Source: Agarivorans sp050870875
Lineage (GTDB): Bacteria; Pseudomonadota; Gammaproteobacteria; Enterobacterales; Celerinatantimonadaceae
Length of the DNA: 64,000 nt
NCBI RefSeq assembly: GCF_050870875.2
Contig: NZ_CP194041.2
Location: forward strand, 4,464,001 to 4,528,000
Direction of reading: 5' to 3'
This document shows positions 9,572 to 18,559 of this stretch, one piece after another (position 1 is the stretch's first letter; each line of letters starts with the position of its first letter). The notes under the pieces were generated by a model. The model saw only the letters and a program-made list of their open reading frames with translations, did not search any database and had not been told where the DNA came from. The translations under genes were made by a program, and so were the position numbers.

Positions 9572-9583
9572 GATATTCACAAA

Positions 9584-10702
9584 TTACTTAGCGATAGACG
9601 ATGTGCCGTCGGCATGCCATGTGAATACACCAAAATCGAAACCTTTAAGATCGCCTTTGCTATCCCACTGCAGTGGTCCCATGACCGTGTCAACAGTATT
9701 AGCGCGAAGATAAGCCGCCACAGCGTCTGGCTCATCACCCGCACCATTCACACCAGCAACAATAGATTGCATTGCCGCATAAGCAGTCCAAACGAAAGGA
9801 CCGGTAGGATCTTCTCCTTTCGCCACCAAGGCGTCCACGATTGGTTTGTTGGCCGGTTCTAAGTCATATTTTTTCGGTAAGGTAACTAACAAGCCCTCAG
9901 AAGCTGCGCCAGCAATAGCAGAAATGTCTTTGTTACCAACGCCTTCAGGCCCCATGAAAGTGGCATCTAGGCCTTTTTCTGAGGACTGACGCAGGATCAA
10001 ACCAAGTTCTGGGTGGTAACCACCGTAGTAGACAAAATCAACTTTTTCTTTCTTCAGCTTAGCAATCAGCGCTGAGAAATCTTTATCACCCGCAGTCACA
10101 CCTTCAAAAGCAACCACATTCACACCCGCCGCTTCTAACTCGGTTTTCACTGAGGTGGCGATCCCTTCACCATATTGTTGTTTATCATGGATCACTGCGA
10201 CTCGTTGTGGTTTAACGCTAGTCGCGATATAACGTGCGGCCGTTGGTCCTTGGTCACTATCGAGACCGATGGTTCGAAAAACCAACTGATAGTCGCGAGT
10301 GGTAATGTCTGGGTTAGTCGAAGCGGGCGTAATCATTAATACACCTTCATCTTCATAGACATCTGAAGCAGGTTGAGTCGCGCCAGAACACAAATGACCC
10401 ACAACATATTTAATGCCATCGTTAATAATTTTGTTGGCAACCGCCACCGCTTGCTTCGGCTCACATGCGTCATCGTAGACAACAGCTTCAATTTTTTTAC
10501 CTTTTAAGGCCCCCGCTTGGTTAAGTAAATCAACCGCAACGCCAACACCGGTAAATTGCATATCGCCATATTGTGCCACTGGCCCAGTTACAGGCCCCGC
10601 AACCGCTATCTTAATTGTATCGGCAGCATGAGCTACTGATACCGCGCCAAATAGGGCTAGCGAAACTGCCAAGCCGGAAGCTGATTTTGTCCATTTAGTC
10701 AT
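9584..10702 (-). CDS. livK: Branched-chain amino acid ABC transporter substrate-binding protein
   Basis: Periplasmic binding protein that captures Leu/Ile/Val and delivers them to LivHM. The start at 10702 is preferred over an ATG 12 bases upstream: the upstream ATG has no ribosome site, while its own first bases (GGAG) form a well-spaced Shine-Dalgarno for the second. From there a Sec signal peptide runs to about residue 26 (cut after AHA). The mature protein has the LivJ/LivK pattern throughout, including YDDACEPKQAVAVANKI, the partner cysteine in GHLCSGATQPASD, and the near-terminal MGPLQWDSKGDLKGFDFGVF. First gene of the operon. Confidence 0.95.
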   Translation of the reverse strand: MTKWTKSASGLAVSLALFGAVSVAHAADTIKIAVAGPVTGPVAQYGDMQFTGVGVAVDLLNQAGALKGKKIEAVVYDDACEPKQAVAVANKIINDGIKYVVGHLCSGATQPASDVYEDEGVLMITPASTNPDITTRDYQLVFRTIGLDSDQGPTAARYIATSVKPQRVAVIHDKQQYGEGIATSVKTELEAAGVNVVAFEGVTAGDKDFSALIAKLKKEKVDFVYYGGYHPELGLILRQSSEKGLDATFMGPEGVGNKDISAIAGAASEGLLVTLPKKYDLEPANKPIVDALVAKGEDPTGPFVWTAYAAMQSIVAGVNGAGDEPDAVAAYLRANTVDTVMGPLQWDSKGDLKGFDFGVFTWHADGTSSIAK

Positions 10703-11200
10703 TAGAAACTCCATGTTAGCTTTTTTGTTATCTATTGTGTGTTTGCAGGAGTTCGGCGCATCAACCCTTGGATGCTATTCTCACCCCGTTGGCTGATGTT
10801 TTACCCTATACACAAGGCCTTTAACAAGTCGACGTTCCTGTAGCCCCCCTAGCGGCAGAGGATTTGACAACTTATTCAACCACAGCTATCAATTCATCCA
10901 GACCACATGCAGATAGTTTTGCTACATAAGCAGTAAAATGAGCTACAAATAGATCTAAATTAAGCATTTTAGTCTTATTTTTTCTAAATATGCTGCAAGC
11001 CTGCTAAATAACTAATTTTTGAAGAGCTTTATTGGATTTTTACAGCATAAAAATACCGTCAGAGTGTTTATCACCACTAGATTAGGCTATTTTACCGTTC
11101 TGCTTATTGAAGATTTAGGCTAGTAAAAAGAATAACTATGCAGCCGAATGAAACATAAATGAATGCAACTGCATTCATTTATGAAGCAAGATGACTGAAT
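10703..11200. other. Intergenic region upstream of livK
   Basis: About 500 bp without a credible gene. It must hold the livK promoter, which is read leftward. I cannot place that promoter with confidence because the AT-rich stretch around 10970-11060 offers several weak candidates. The right end contains a perfect palindrome, listed separately. Confidence 0.6.
11154..11183. repeat. Perfect 14-bp inverted repeat with 2-bp spacer
   Basis: Arms 11154-11167 and 11170-11183, fully complementary, separated by AC. It lies 18 bp beyond the stop codon of the MscS-type channel gene. It could be that gene's terminator or 3'-stabilising hairpin, although the run after it on the minus strand has only three T. 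Alternatively it is a DNA-level operator. Confidence 0.75.
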
Positions 11201-12286
11201 TTACTTTGAATTAAGTGGTTCATTATTTGCAAGGTGCAGGGTTCGCGTAGGAAAAGCAAACTCGGCACCGTTGGCAAGCACAATATCAACCACCTTATTC
11301 AACACATCTTGTTTTACCTGATGATAAAAAACCCAATCGGTAGTTTTAGTAAAAGTATAGATAAAAAAGTCGAGAGAAGACGCGTTAAAACTATCGAAGT
11401 TCACCATCAAAGTTTCATTGGTATCAATCTCCGGATGTTGACGTAACATCGCTTCCACATCACTCACCACTTTGCCTAGCTTCGCCGCATCAGCATAACG
11501 CAAACCGATGGTTTCTTTAATTCGACGATGGCTCATCCGGCTGGGATTTTCTACCGCGATACTAGAAAATACCGAATTAGGCACATATAAGGGACGCTTA
11601 TCGAAGGTACGGATCTGCGTCACCCGCCAACCTATTTTTTCAACCGTTCCTTCAATGCTGCGATCTGGTGAGCGGATCCAATCACCGACCTTAAAGGGCC
11701 GATCAAAATACACCAACAAAGCCCCAAAAAAGTTAGCGAGTAAATCTTTAGCGGCCATACCGACAATCAAACCGCCCATACCGCCAAAGGCTAGCACCCC
11801 GGAAATACTGAAGCCTAGGGTTTGAAAAACGGCTAGCAGCAATATAATAATCACACTGGCACGACACAACTTCGCCACCGCCTGTACCGTAGTTTTATCC
11901 TTGCCTTCGCTGATCAACTGCTGCTCTGCACAACCCACAAAGCGCATCGCGACCCAAGCCAATAGAAACACCATCATCACTTGGCGCAGCACTGGGATCA
12001 TCGGCAGTAAGTCCGATCCTAGAGCCTTGGCAAACGCGGTTGCCACTAAAGACAAACCCACCACCGCGATCATCCAGTTAATCGGCTTCCATAATGAAAA
12101 CCAAATTGCATCGTCCCACACGGTCTTGGTTTTAGTGGTTAAACGGCTTAAACGTCCCGCAAAAGTACGCCAAATAACAAAAGCAACTAAGGTCAGTCCC
12201 AACACAACCAATACGTCAAACCACCAATTCGAGGTCGCTAATACGGCTTGTTCGTGTTCTAACCACAGCGCGATATCTTCAAACAT
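11201..12286 (-). CDS. MscS-family mechanosensitive ion channel
   Basis: Inner-membrane channel of the MscS superfamily that would release solutes on hypo-osmotic shock; 361 residues from the chosen start. Four hydrophobic segments lead into the pore-lining helix GGMGGLIVGMAAKDLLANFFGALL (about residues 166-189). The beta domain follows, with FKVGDWI and VEKIGWRVTQIRTFD, and then the alpha/beta C-terminal domain. An in-frame ATG at 12340 is rejected because it lies inside the terminator hairpin of the upstream prlC gene. The ATG at 12286 has GGAT about 8 bases ahead. Confidence 0.9.
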   Translation of the reverse strand: MFEDIALWLEHEQAVLATSNWWFDVLVVLGLTLVAFVIWRTFAGRLSRLTTKTKTVWDDAIWFSLWKPINWMIAVVGLSLVATAFAKALGSDLLPMIPVLRQVMMVFLLAWVAMRFVGCAEQQLISEGKDKTTVQAVAKLCRASVIIILLLAVFQTLGFSISGVLAFGGMGGLIVGMAAKDLLANFFGALLVYFDRPFKVGDWIRSPDRSIEGTVEKIGWRVTQIRTFDKRPLYVPNSVFSSIAVENPSRMSHRRIKETIGLRYADAAKLGKVVSDVEAMLRQHPEIDTNETLMVNFDSFNASSLDFFIYTFTKTTDWVFYHQVKQDVLNKVVDIVLANGAEFAFPTRTLHLANNEPLNSK

Positions 12287-12310
12287 AGCTTCATCCAGTT
12301 CTAATCTCAG

Positions 12311-12337
12311 ACAAACAAAACGCGGCCTAAGCCGCGT
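12311..12337 (-). terminator. Intrinsic terminator of prlC
   Basis: On the minus strand, a perfect 7-bp GC-rich stem (arms 12331-12337 and 12320-12326) with a TTAG loop is followed by TTTTGTTTGT. It sits 31 bp beyond the prlC stop and overlaps an in-frame ATG of the next gene, which decides that gene's start. Confidence 0.85.
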
Positions 12338-12368
12338 CATAAAACTAACTTAAAACATCAAAATGAGG

Positions 12369-14402
12369 CTAAGCAGCAATCCCCGAATGACGAAGTAAGG
12401 CATCTACCTTAGGTTCTCGCCCTCTAAAGGCCTTAAACAGTTCCATCGGTTGCTGCGAACCACCTTTCTCCAGAATGTTATGCAAGAATTGTAAACCCGT
12501 TTCAGCATTGAAAATGCCTTCATCTTCAAATTTTGCAAAGGCGTCAGCAGATAAGACCTCGGCCCATTTGTAGCTGTAATAACCCGCGCTATAACCACCA
12601 GCAAAAATATGGCTAAAGCTATTTTGGAAACGATTGAAACTCGGAGGATTGATCACCGAAACCTGTTGGCGCACTTCATCCAGACGCTGCTGCACACTGC
12701 GACCCTCTGCGAGTTCATAATGTAAACGGAAATCAAACAATGAAAATTCGAGTTGGCGCACCATCGTCATCGCCGACTGGAAATTACGTGCCGCTAACAT
12801 CTTATCTAACATCTGCTGCGGCAAGGGCTCGCCCGTCTCATAATGCCCAGAAATAAAGGCTAAAGTCTCACTCTGCCAACACCAATTTTCCAAAAACTGG
12901 CTCGGTAACTCAACCGCATCCCAAGCCACACCATTAATACCCGATACCGCCGCTTCATCCACCTTGGTCAGCATATGGTGAATGCCGTGACCAAACTCAT
13001 GGAATAAAGTAATCACTTCATCGTGCGTGAATAAGGCTGGTTTATCGCCCACTGGCTTATTAAAGTTACAGGTTAAATAAGCGACTGGCTTAACCAACTG
13101 TCCATCCACATCCACTCGGCGGTCGATACAACCATCCATCCAAGCACCGCCACGTTTATGTTCGCGTGCATATAAATCTAAATAGAAAGAACCGCGCAGC
13201 GTTCCACTATCATCACTAATGTCAAAAAAACGAACGTCTGGGTGCCAAGTATCAACTCCCTGCCGTTCACTTACAGTCACCTTAAATAGGCGATTCACCA
13301 CCTCAAACAGACCACTCAATACTCGATTTTCGGGGAAATAAGGGCGTAACTGTTCATCGGAAATAGCGTAGGTATGCTGTTTTAATTTTTCTGAATAGTA
13401 GGCTATATCCCAAGCCGCTAACTCATCAACCCCATGATACTGTTTGGCAAAAGCTTGCAACTCGGCTAACTCTCGCTCCGCCTGCGGCTTAGAGCGTGCA
13501 GCCAAGTCTTCTAAAAAGCCTAATACCTGCGCTGGAGATTCAGCCATTTTAGTGGCGAGTGACTTATCCGCATAACTGGCAAAGCCAAGCAGCTGGGCTA
13601 ACTCATGACGTAGTGCCAATTCTTCATCAATTAGTCCGCTATTATCAAATTTCTGCTCAGTGCTTGCTTGTTCAGAAGCGCGAGTACTAAAGGCTCGATA
13701 CATTTCTTCACGTAGCGAACGATTGTCGGCGTAGGTCATCACCGGTAAGTAACTCGGGAACTCCAGCGTGAGTAGATAACCCTCTAAATCTTTTGCTGCA
13801 GCGGCTTGTTTGGCGGCAGCCAAGGCCGAATCCGGTAGCCCGACTAATTCGCTAGATTCGGTAATATGTTTTTGCCAAGCCAGAGTAGCGTCTAATACAT
13901 GATTGGAAAATTGTGATGAGAGTTCCGACAAGCGTTTCACTATTTCACCGTAACGCTGTTGCTGCTCAGCCTCCAATCCAATACCAGATAATTCAAAGTC
14001 TCGTAGTGCATCTGTAACCGATTTTTGCTGGGCTAAATTATAATCAGCAAACGCTTGGCTGTCGGCTAAGCTTTTATAGGCTTGATAAAGCCCCTTGTGT
14101 TGGCCAACAAAGGTGCTGTACTCAGACAGTAGCGGGAGGCAGGACTCATAAGCTTCGCGTAGCTCCTGACTATTGACTACCGAATTACAGTGGCTAACCG
14201 GTGACCACAAACGACCTAAGCGGTCATTCACTTCATCGAGAGGCAAAATAAAATTTTGCCAAGTAGGCGTGGCTTCTTTTAACACCGAATCGATCGTCGC
14301 TCGGCATTCTTCAATCACTTGCTCTACCGCAGGCTGCACATGCGCTGGCTTAATCTTGCTAAACGGGGGTAATCCGGGTAAATCAAGTAAAGGGTTACTC
14401 AT
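12369..14402 (-). CDS. prlC: Oligopeptidase A (M3 metallopeptidase)
   Basis: Cytosolic zinc endopeptidase that degrades short peptides, including cleaved signal peptides. The protein has 677 residues, matching the family. The zinc-binding HEFGH motif is at residues 468-472, followed by the third ligand region around WDAVELPSQFLENW. The N-terminus (NPLLDLPGLPPFSKIKP) is typical. In E. coli prlC is also a near neighbour of gor, and here gor lies 2.3 kb away on the opposite strand with a sensor kinase between them. Confidence 0.96.
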   Translation of the reverse strand: MSNPLLDLPGLPPFSKIKPAHVQPAVEQVIEECRATIDSVLKEATPTWQNFILPLDEVNDRLGRLWSPVSHCNSVVNSQELREAYESCLPLLSEYSTFVGQHKGLYQAYKSLADSQAFADYNLAQQKSVTDALRDFELSGIGLEAEQQQRYGEIVKRLSELSSQFSNHVLDATLAWQKHITESSELVGLPDSALAAAKQAAAAKDLEGYLLTLEFPSYLPVMTYADNRSLREEMYRAFSTRASEQASTEQKFDNSGLIDEELALRHELAQLLGFASYADKSLATKMAESPAQVLGFLEDLAARSKPQAERELAELQAFAKQYHGVDELAAWDIAYYSEKLKQHTYAISDEQLRPYFPENRVLSGLFEVVNRLFKVTVSERQGVDTWHPDVRFFDISDDSGTLRGSFYLDLYAREHKRGGAWMDGCIDRRVDVDGQLVKPVAYLTCNFNKPVGDKPALFTHDEVITLFHEFGHGIHHMLTKVDEAAVSGINGVAWDAVELPSQFLENWCWQSETLAFISGHYETGEPLPQQMLDKMLAARNFQSAMTMVRQLEFSLFDFRLHYELAEGRSVQQRLDEVRQQVSVINPPSFNRFQNSFSHIFAGGYSAGYYSYKWAEVLSADAFAKFEDEGIFNAETGLQFLHNILEKGGSQQPMELFKAFRGREPKVDALLRHSGIAA

Positions 14403-14587
14403 AAAAGATCCTTAAAACTGAAGATATATTAGCTATAAATAACATATTTTGGGGTTAATTATTTGTAAATCAACCCACCCTCACGATTTGGACGTTTCAC
14501 ATAGCCTCGATTTAGACTATGATTTCTCAAAGGAATAATATGCTTTCTTGGTTTAACGATACTTAGACCAACAGGACTCGCTTATAC

Positions 14588-16603
14588 ATGGATAATAACT
14601 CTCAATCCACAGAGACTAGTGATCACGGGCTGTGGAAAAAGTTAGCTTTAAATAAAGGAGCCAACAGCCTTTCCTTGCGCATGTTATCCTACATTCTTAT
14701 TTGCTCCACCCTGCTTGCTCTGATCATCACCCTGATTCAACTTTATTACGATTACAAGCAAGATGTGAAAGTCATTGAAGAAAGTATCGATCAGATTGAA
14801 GTCAGTTTTCTACAACCAATTGCAGCCAGCTTATGGAACCTTGATGAAGAACAAGTCGAGGTACAAATTGAAGGCATTATGAACTTGCCTAATATGCAAT
14901 ATGTATTGGTCAAAGAAATCTTAGGTTCTTCTGAAGTCCCACTATTAGCACGTGGACGTTCAACCAACCAATATGATCTATCTCAGGAATTTGATCTTAT
15001 TTATCAAGACGAGATGGTTGGAAAGCTGTTTGTCGCCGCCTCTTTGGAACAGGTGTATGAGCGCTTATGGCAAAAAGCGATGCTGATCCTCATTAGCCAA
15101 ACCGTGAAAACCCTCGTGGTATCCATCGGTATTTTATTCATCATTTATTACGTGATTGTTCGCCACATCAATACCATTGTGGATTACACCCGCAACCTAG
15201 ACCTCGACAATCTAGGCGCACCACTAAAAATTAATGCTAAGGGTAAACAACGCAACGATGAGCTGGGCGAATTGGTCAATACTCTCAACCAAATGACCCG
15301 AAAAATTGACCACGAATTTGCCCAAAAATTAAAAGCCACCGAGCAATTAGCTCATGAGCGAGACTTCTCCGCAACCGTCATCAACTCAAGTAATGCGGTG
15401 ATTGTGACCTTAGACAATCAGCTCAATGTATTAACCGTAAACCCTGCTGGTGTGCTACTCACCGGCTTTCATCAAGAAGAACTAATCGGCCAAAACTGGC
15501 TGAGTGTATTTGTCGACAACGACCGGCGCGACAAAATTGAAGCCGATCTCCGACAGTTAAGGGTGATCCAAGATCAAGAATTAACGCTCACCGATCAGGT
15601 GAACAATCAATATACTTTACTATGGACCTTTGTTCCCTTTTACGAAGGCAACCATGTCTCTCGCATGATCGCCTTTGGCTATGATGTGACTCCACTAAAA
15701 CGGGTTGAAAAAGAAATAAAAACCCTCAACGATGAGTTGGAACAAAAAGTAAAGTCACGAACCGAGCGTTTAGAGGAGAGTAATCTCCAGCTTGCTAGTG
15801 CTTTCGATAAACTTAAAAATGCACAACAATCCTTAGTGGAAGCCGAGAAAATGGCCTCCTTAGGTGGCTTGGTGGCAGGGGTCGCTCACGAGATTAATAC
15901 CCCAATAGGCATTAGTGTCACTGCCGCATCTTACTTACAAGAGCAAGGCAAACAACTCGAAAAGAACATTGAAACTGGCAAGTTAAGCCGTCGCTATATG
16001 GAAGAGCTAATCAGTAACTTACAGCAATCGACTGAGTTATTGCTGAACAATTTACGTCGTGCCTCTGATTTGATTAGTAGCTTCAAGCAAGTTGCCGTCG
16101 ACCAAAGCTCCGAAGCCTGCTACACCTTTAATCTCAACGAAAATGTTAATCAGGTGATCACCTCTTTAGGCCATAAAATTCGTCGTTCTGGTTGCACGAT
16201 CAAAGTGGATTGTCCCAGCGATTTAGAACTTTATAGCTTCCCAGGCAGCTTTACCCAGATCTACTCAAACTTAATCCTCAACTCGATTAAACATGGCTTT
16301 GAGGAATGGGACGGCGAAAAACAAATCAATATTCACATCTACCGGGAAGGTGAACAACTCCATCTCGATTATCAAGACACTGGTCGTGGGGTGGAGAGTA
16401 GTATTGTAAATCGTATTTTCGACCCCTTTGTCACGTCTAAACGCGGTCAAGGTGGTAGCGGCTTAGGTACTCACATCGTTTATAATCTCGTGGTGCAGTT
16501 ACTGAAAGGCCATATTTCCTTCGATAGTAAGGAAAATGAAGGGGTTAAGTTCTTCATTCGTTTGCCTTATCAATCGCAAAAACAGGTCACAAAAGCTGAT
16601 TAA
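14588..16603 (+). CDS. PAS-containing sensor histidine kinase (orphan)
   Basis: A 671-residue membrane sensor kinase. In order: a membrane segment at about 32-52, a periplasmic sensing domain of about 110 residues, a second membrane segment at about 173-193, a HAMP-like linker, a PAS domain (about 255-375, starting DFSATVINSSNAVIV), a coiled coil (about 375-420), the dimerisation/phosphoacceptor block with His434 in GVAHEINTPIG, and an ATPase domain with NLILNSIKHGF and GQGGSGLGTHIVYNLV. No response regulator is adjacent, so its partner and signal are unknown. It is separated from gor by 60 bp and might share transcription with it. Confidence 0.92.
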   Translation: MDNNSQSTETSDHGLWKKLALNKGANSLSLRMLSYILICSTLLALIITLIQLYYDYKQDVKVIEESIDQIEVSFLQPIAASLWNLDEEQVEVQIEGIMNLPNMQYVLVKEILGSSEVPLLARGRSTNQYDLSQEFDLIYQDEMVGKLFVAASLEQVYERLWQKAMLILISQTVKTLVVSIGILFIIYYVIVRHINTIVDYTRNLDLDNLGAPLKINAKGKQRNDELGELVNTLNQMTRKIDHEFAQKLKATEQLAHERDFSATVINSSNAVIVTLDNQLNVLTVNPAGVLLTGFHQEELIGQNWLSVFVDNDRRDKIEADLRQLRVIQDQELTLTDQVNNQYTLLWTFVPFYEGNHVSRMIAFGYDVTPLKRVEKEIKTLNDELEQKVKSRTERLEESNLQLASAFDKLKNAQQSLVEAEKMASLGGLVAGVAHEINTPIGISVTAASYLQEQGKQLEKNIETGKLSRRYMEELISNLQQSTELLLNNLRRASDLISSFKQVAVDQSSEACYTFNLNENVNQVITSLGHKIRRSGCTIKVDCPSDLELYSFPGSFTQIYSNLILNSIKHGFEEWDGEKQINIHIYREGEQLHLDYQDTGRGVESSIVNRIFDPFVTSKRGQGGSGLGTHIVYNLVVQLLKGHISFDSKENEGVKFFIRLPYQSQKQVTKAD

Positions 16604-16663
16604 CATCTGATACAGCTACAGGCTATACTGCTGCAACATATCTGTCCTACACGGAGTTTCTCA

Positions 16664-18010
16664 ATGAAAGAATATGATTACCTATGCATTGGCGCAGGCA
16701 GCGGCGGTATTGCCTCAGCCAATCGCGCCTCAATGTACGGCCAAAAAGTGGCGCTGATTGAAGCTCGTCATGTAGGTGGTACTTGCGTGAACGTAGGTTG
16801 TGTCCCTAAAAAAGCCATGTGGTTTGGTGCCCAAGTCGCGGAAGCTATTCACCGCTATGCACCTGATTACGGCTTTGATTTACAAGTGAATCAATTTGAT
16901 TGGGCAACCTTGGTTGCCAGCAGAGAAGCCTACATCAAACGAATTCATGGTTCCTATGACCGCGTATTGGGTAACAATGGGGTCACACTTATCAATGGCT
17001 TTGCAAAGTTTGTAGATGCGAATACCGTGGAAGTGAATGGCGAACAAATCCGTGCCAAACACATTCTCATCGCCACTGGCGGTCGCCCTTCAATCCCCGC
17101 AATCCCTGGCGCCGAACTCGGCATCGATTCCGATGGATTTTTTGCTTTAACAGAGCAACCTAAACGAGTCTTGGTACTCGGAGCAGGTTACATCGCGGTT
17201 GAATTGGCAGGTGTTTTACACTCACTGGGTAGCGACACTCATTTAGCGGTGCGTAAGCACGCACCCTTACGTAACTTTGACCCAATGCTTAGTGAAACGC
17301 TGGTCGAAATCATGGCGGAGGACGGCCCAACGCTGCACACCCATAGCGTACCACAATCCATCGAAAAACAAGCTGATGGCAGCTTGAATGTTAAATTTGA
17401 GAATGGCAACAACATCGAAGTGGATTGCGTTATATGGGCGATTGGCCGTGACCCCGCCACCGATAATATCAACCTAGCCGCGGCTGGTGTTGAAGTTGAT
17501 CAACGCGGTTACATTCAGGTCGATGACTACTCAAATACCACCGCAGCGGGCGTCTACGCAGTCGGCGATAATATCGGTAAGGTAGAACTCACCCCAGTTG
17601 CCGTCAAAGCCGGACGTTTGCTCTCGGAACGTTTATTTAACGGAAAAACTGAAGCTAAAATGGATTATCAACTCATCCCTACTGTGGTCTTTAGTCACCC
17701 AGCCATCGGCACTTTGGGTTTAACCGAACCCGAAGCGATTGCTGAATACGGTGCGGATAATGTCAAAGTCTACAACTCAAGCTTTGCCGCGATGTACACA
17801 GCGGTCACTCAGCATCGTCAAATGACCAAGATGAAACTGATTTGTGCCGGTGAAGAACAAAAAGTGGTTGGTCTGCATGGGATAGGTCTAGGCATGGACG
17901 AAATTTTACAAGGATTTGGTGTTGCCATGAAGATGGGCGCAACCAAAGCCGACTTTGATGCCTGTGTCGCGATCCACCCCACCAGCGCAGAAGAATTTGT
18001 TACTATGTAG
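16664..18010 (+). CDS. gor: Glutathione-disulfide reductase
   Basis: Cytosolic FAD/NADPH enzyme that regenerates glutathione. The protein has 448 residues, the usual length. The FAD site GAGSGGIA is near the N-terminus, the redox disulfide is Cys41/Cys46 (GTCVNVGCVPKK), the NADPH fold contains GAGYIAVELAG, and the C-terminal catalytic pair is His438/Glu443 in IHPTSAEEF. The Arg-rich adenosine-phosphate region after the NADPH fold supports glutathione reductase rather than lipoamide dehydrogenase. Confidence 0.96.
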   Translation: MKEYDYLCIGAGSGGIASANRASMYGQKVALIEARHVGGTCVNVGCVPKKAMWFGAQVAEAIHRYAPDYGFDLQVNQFDWATLVASREAYIKRIHGSYDRVLGNNGVTLINGFAKFVDANTVEVNGEQIRAKHILIATGGRPSIPAIPGAELGIDSDGFFALTEQPKRVLVLGAGYIAVELAGVLHSLGSDTHLAVRKHAPLRNFDPMLSETLVEIMAEDGPTLHTHSVPQSIEKQADGSLNVKFENGNNIEVDCVIWAIGRDPATDNINLAAAGVEVDQRGYIQVDDYSNTTAAGVYAVGDNIGKVELTPVAVKAGRLLSERLFNGKTEAKMDYQLIPTVVFSHPAIGTLGLTEPEAIAEYGADNVKVYNSSFAAMYTAVTQHRQMTKMKLICAGEEQKVVGLHGIGLGMDEILQGFGVAMKMGATKADFDACVAIHPTSAEEFVTM

Positions 18011-18559
18011 ATCAGGGTCTGGAAACAGTACCCTGTAGAATTGACGATTCTGGAAAACCTACTAATACTTAGACCTATAGAAATATCTATTGGTTTGGGG
18101 CTAGTATGGTTTTCGTCGTTAATTCTTTTGATTTTGAAATTCCCAACTGTAGTGGCATAGTGAATTTGGCCACCTGATTAAAGGTGGTTGCCCATCGTGA
18201 AGCAAATGGAAATTAACCTTGGTTAAAAGTAAATTTGAATAGCCTGATATACTTTTACCAATCCACAAAAATCAAGAAAAATAAAAAGTAATGCAACGTA
18301 CGACGCCTCCCCAGCACAAACTAAAACATGACTACCTTTAAAATACACCTCGCCAGTATGATATCGAATGCATTTCGCAAGTTGCGAAACGCACCTTGCG
18401 TAATTGTCATTTCTTTAAATTTTCAGTGTCTTACAGTAAAAGTTTATGCAAATCACAAGCTGGCTTTTGCTGCTGTATATAACTCTAAATCACGAAAAAC
18501 GTCGCCGGCTACAAAGTAGAGAAAACCAACCTTTACATCGTTACTCATTACGCCTGTGA
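18011..18559. other. Intergenic region between gor and trpS, possible mobile-element relic
   Basis: No credible gene; the longest reading frame (63 codons at 18328) has no ribosome site or recognisable sequence. Contents: a stem-loop right after gor (arms 18013-18021 and 18026-18035, one bulged T), two copies of TCTGGAAA at 18018 and 18049, and a 6-bp inverted repeat near 18173-18190 (CCACCT...AGGTGG). The last lies in a stretch that resembles the ends of some insertion sequences, but I cannot name a family. Confidence 0.5.

Noticed and set aside
18328..18519. 63-codon plus-strand frame between gor and trpS
   Set aside because: No ribosome site, no domain, and it overlaps possible relic sequence.
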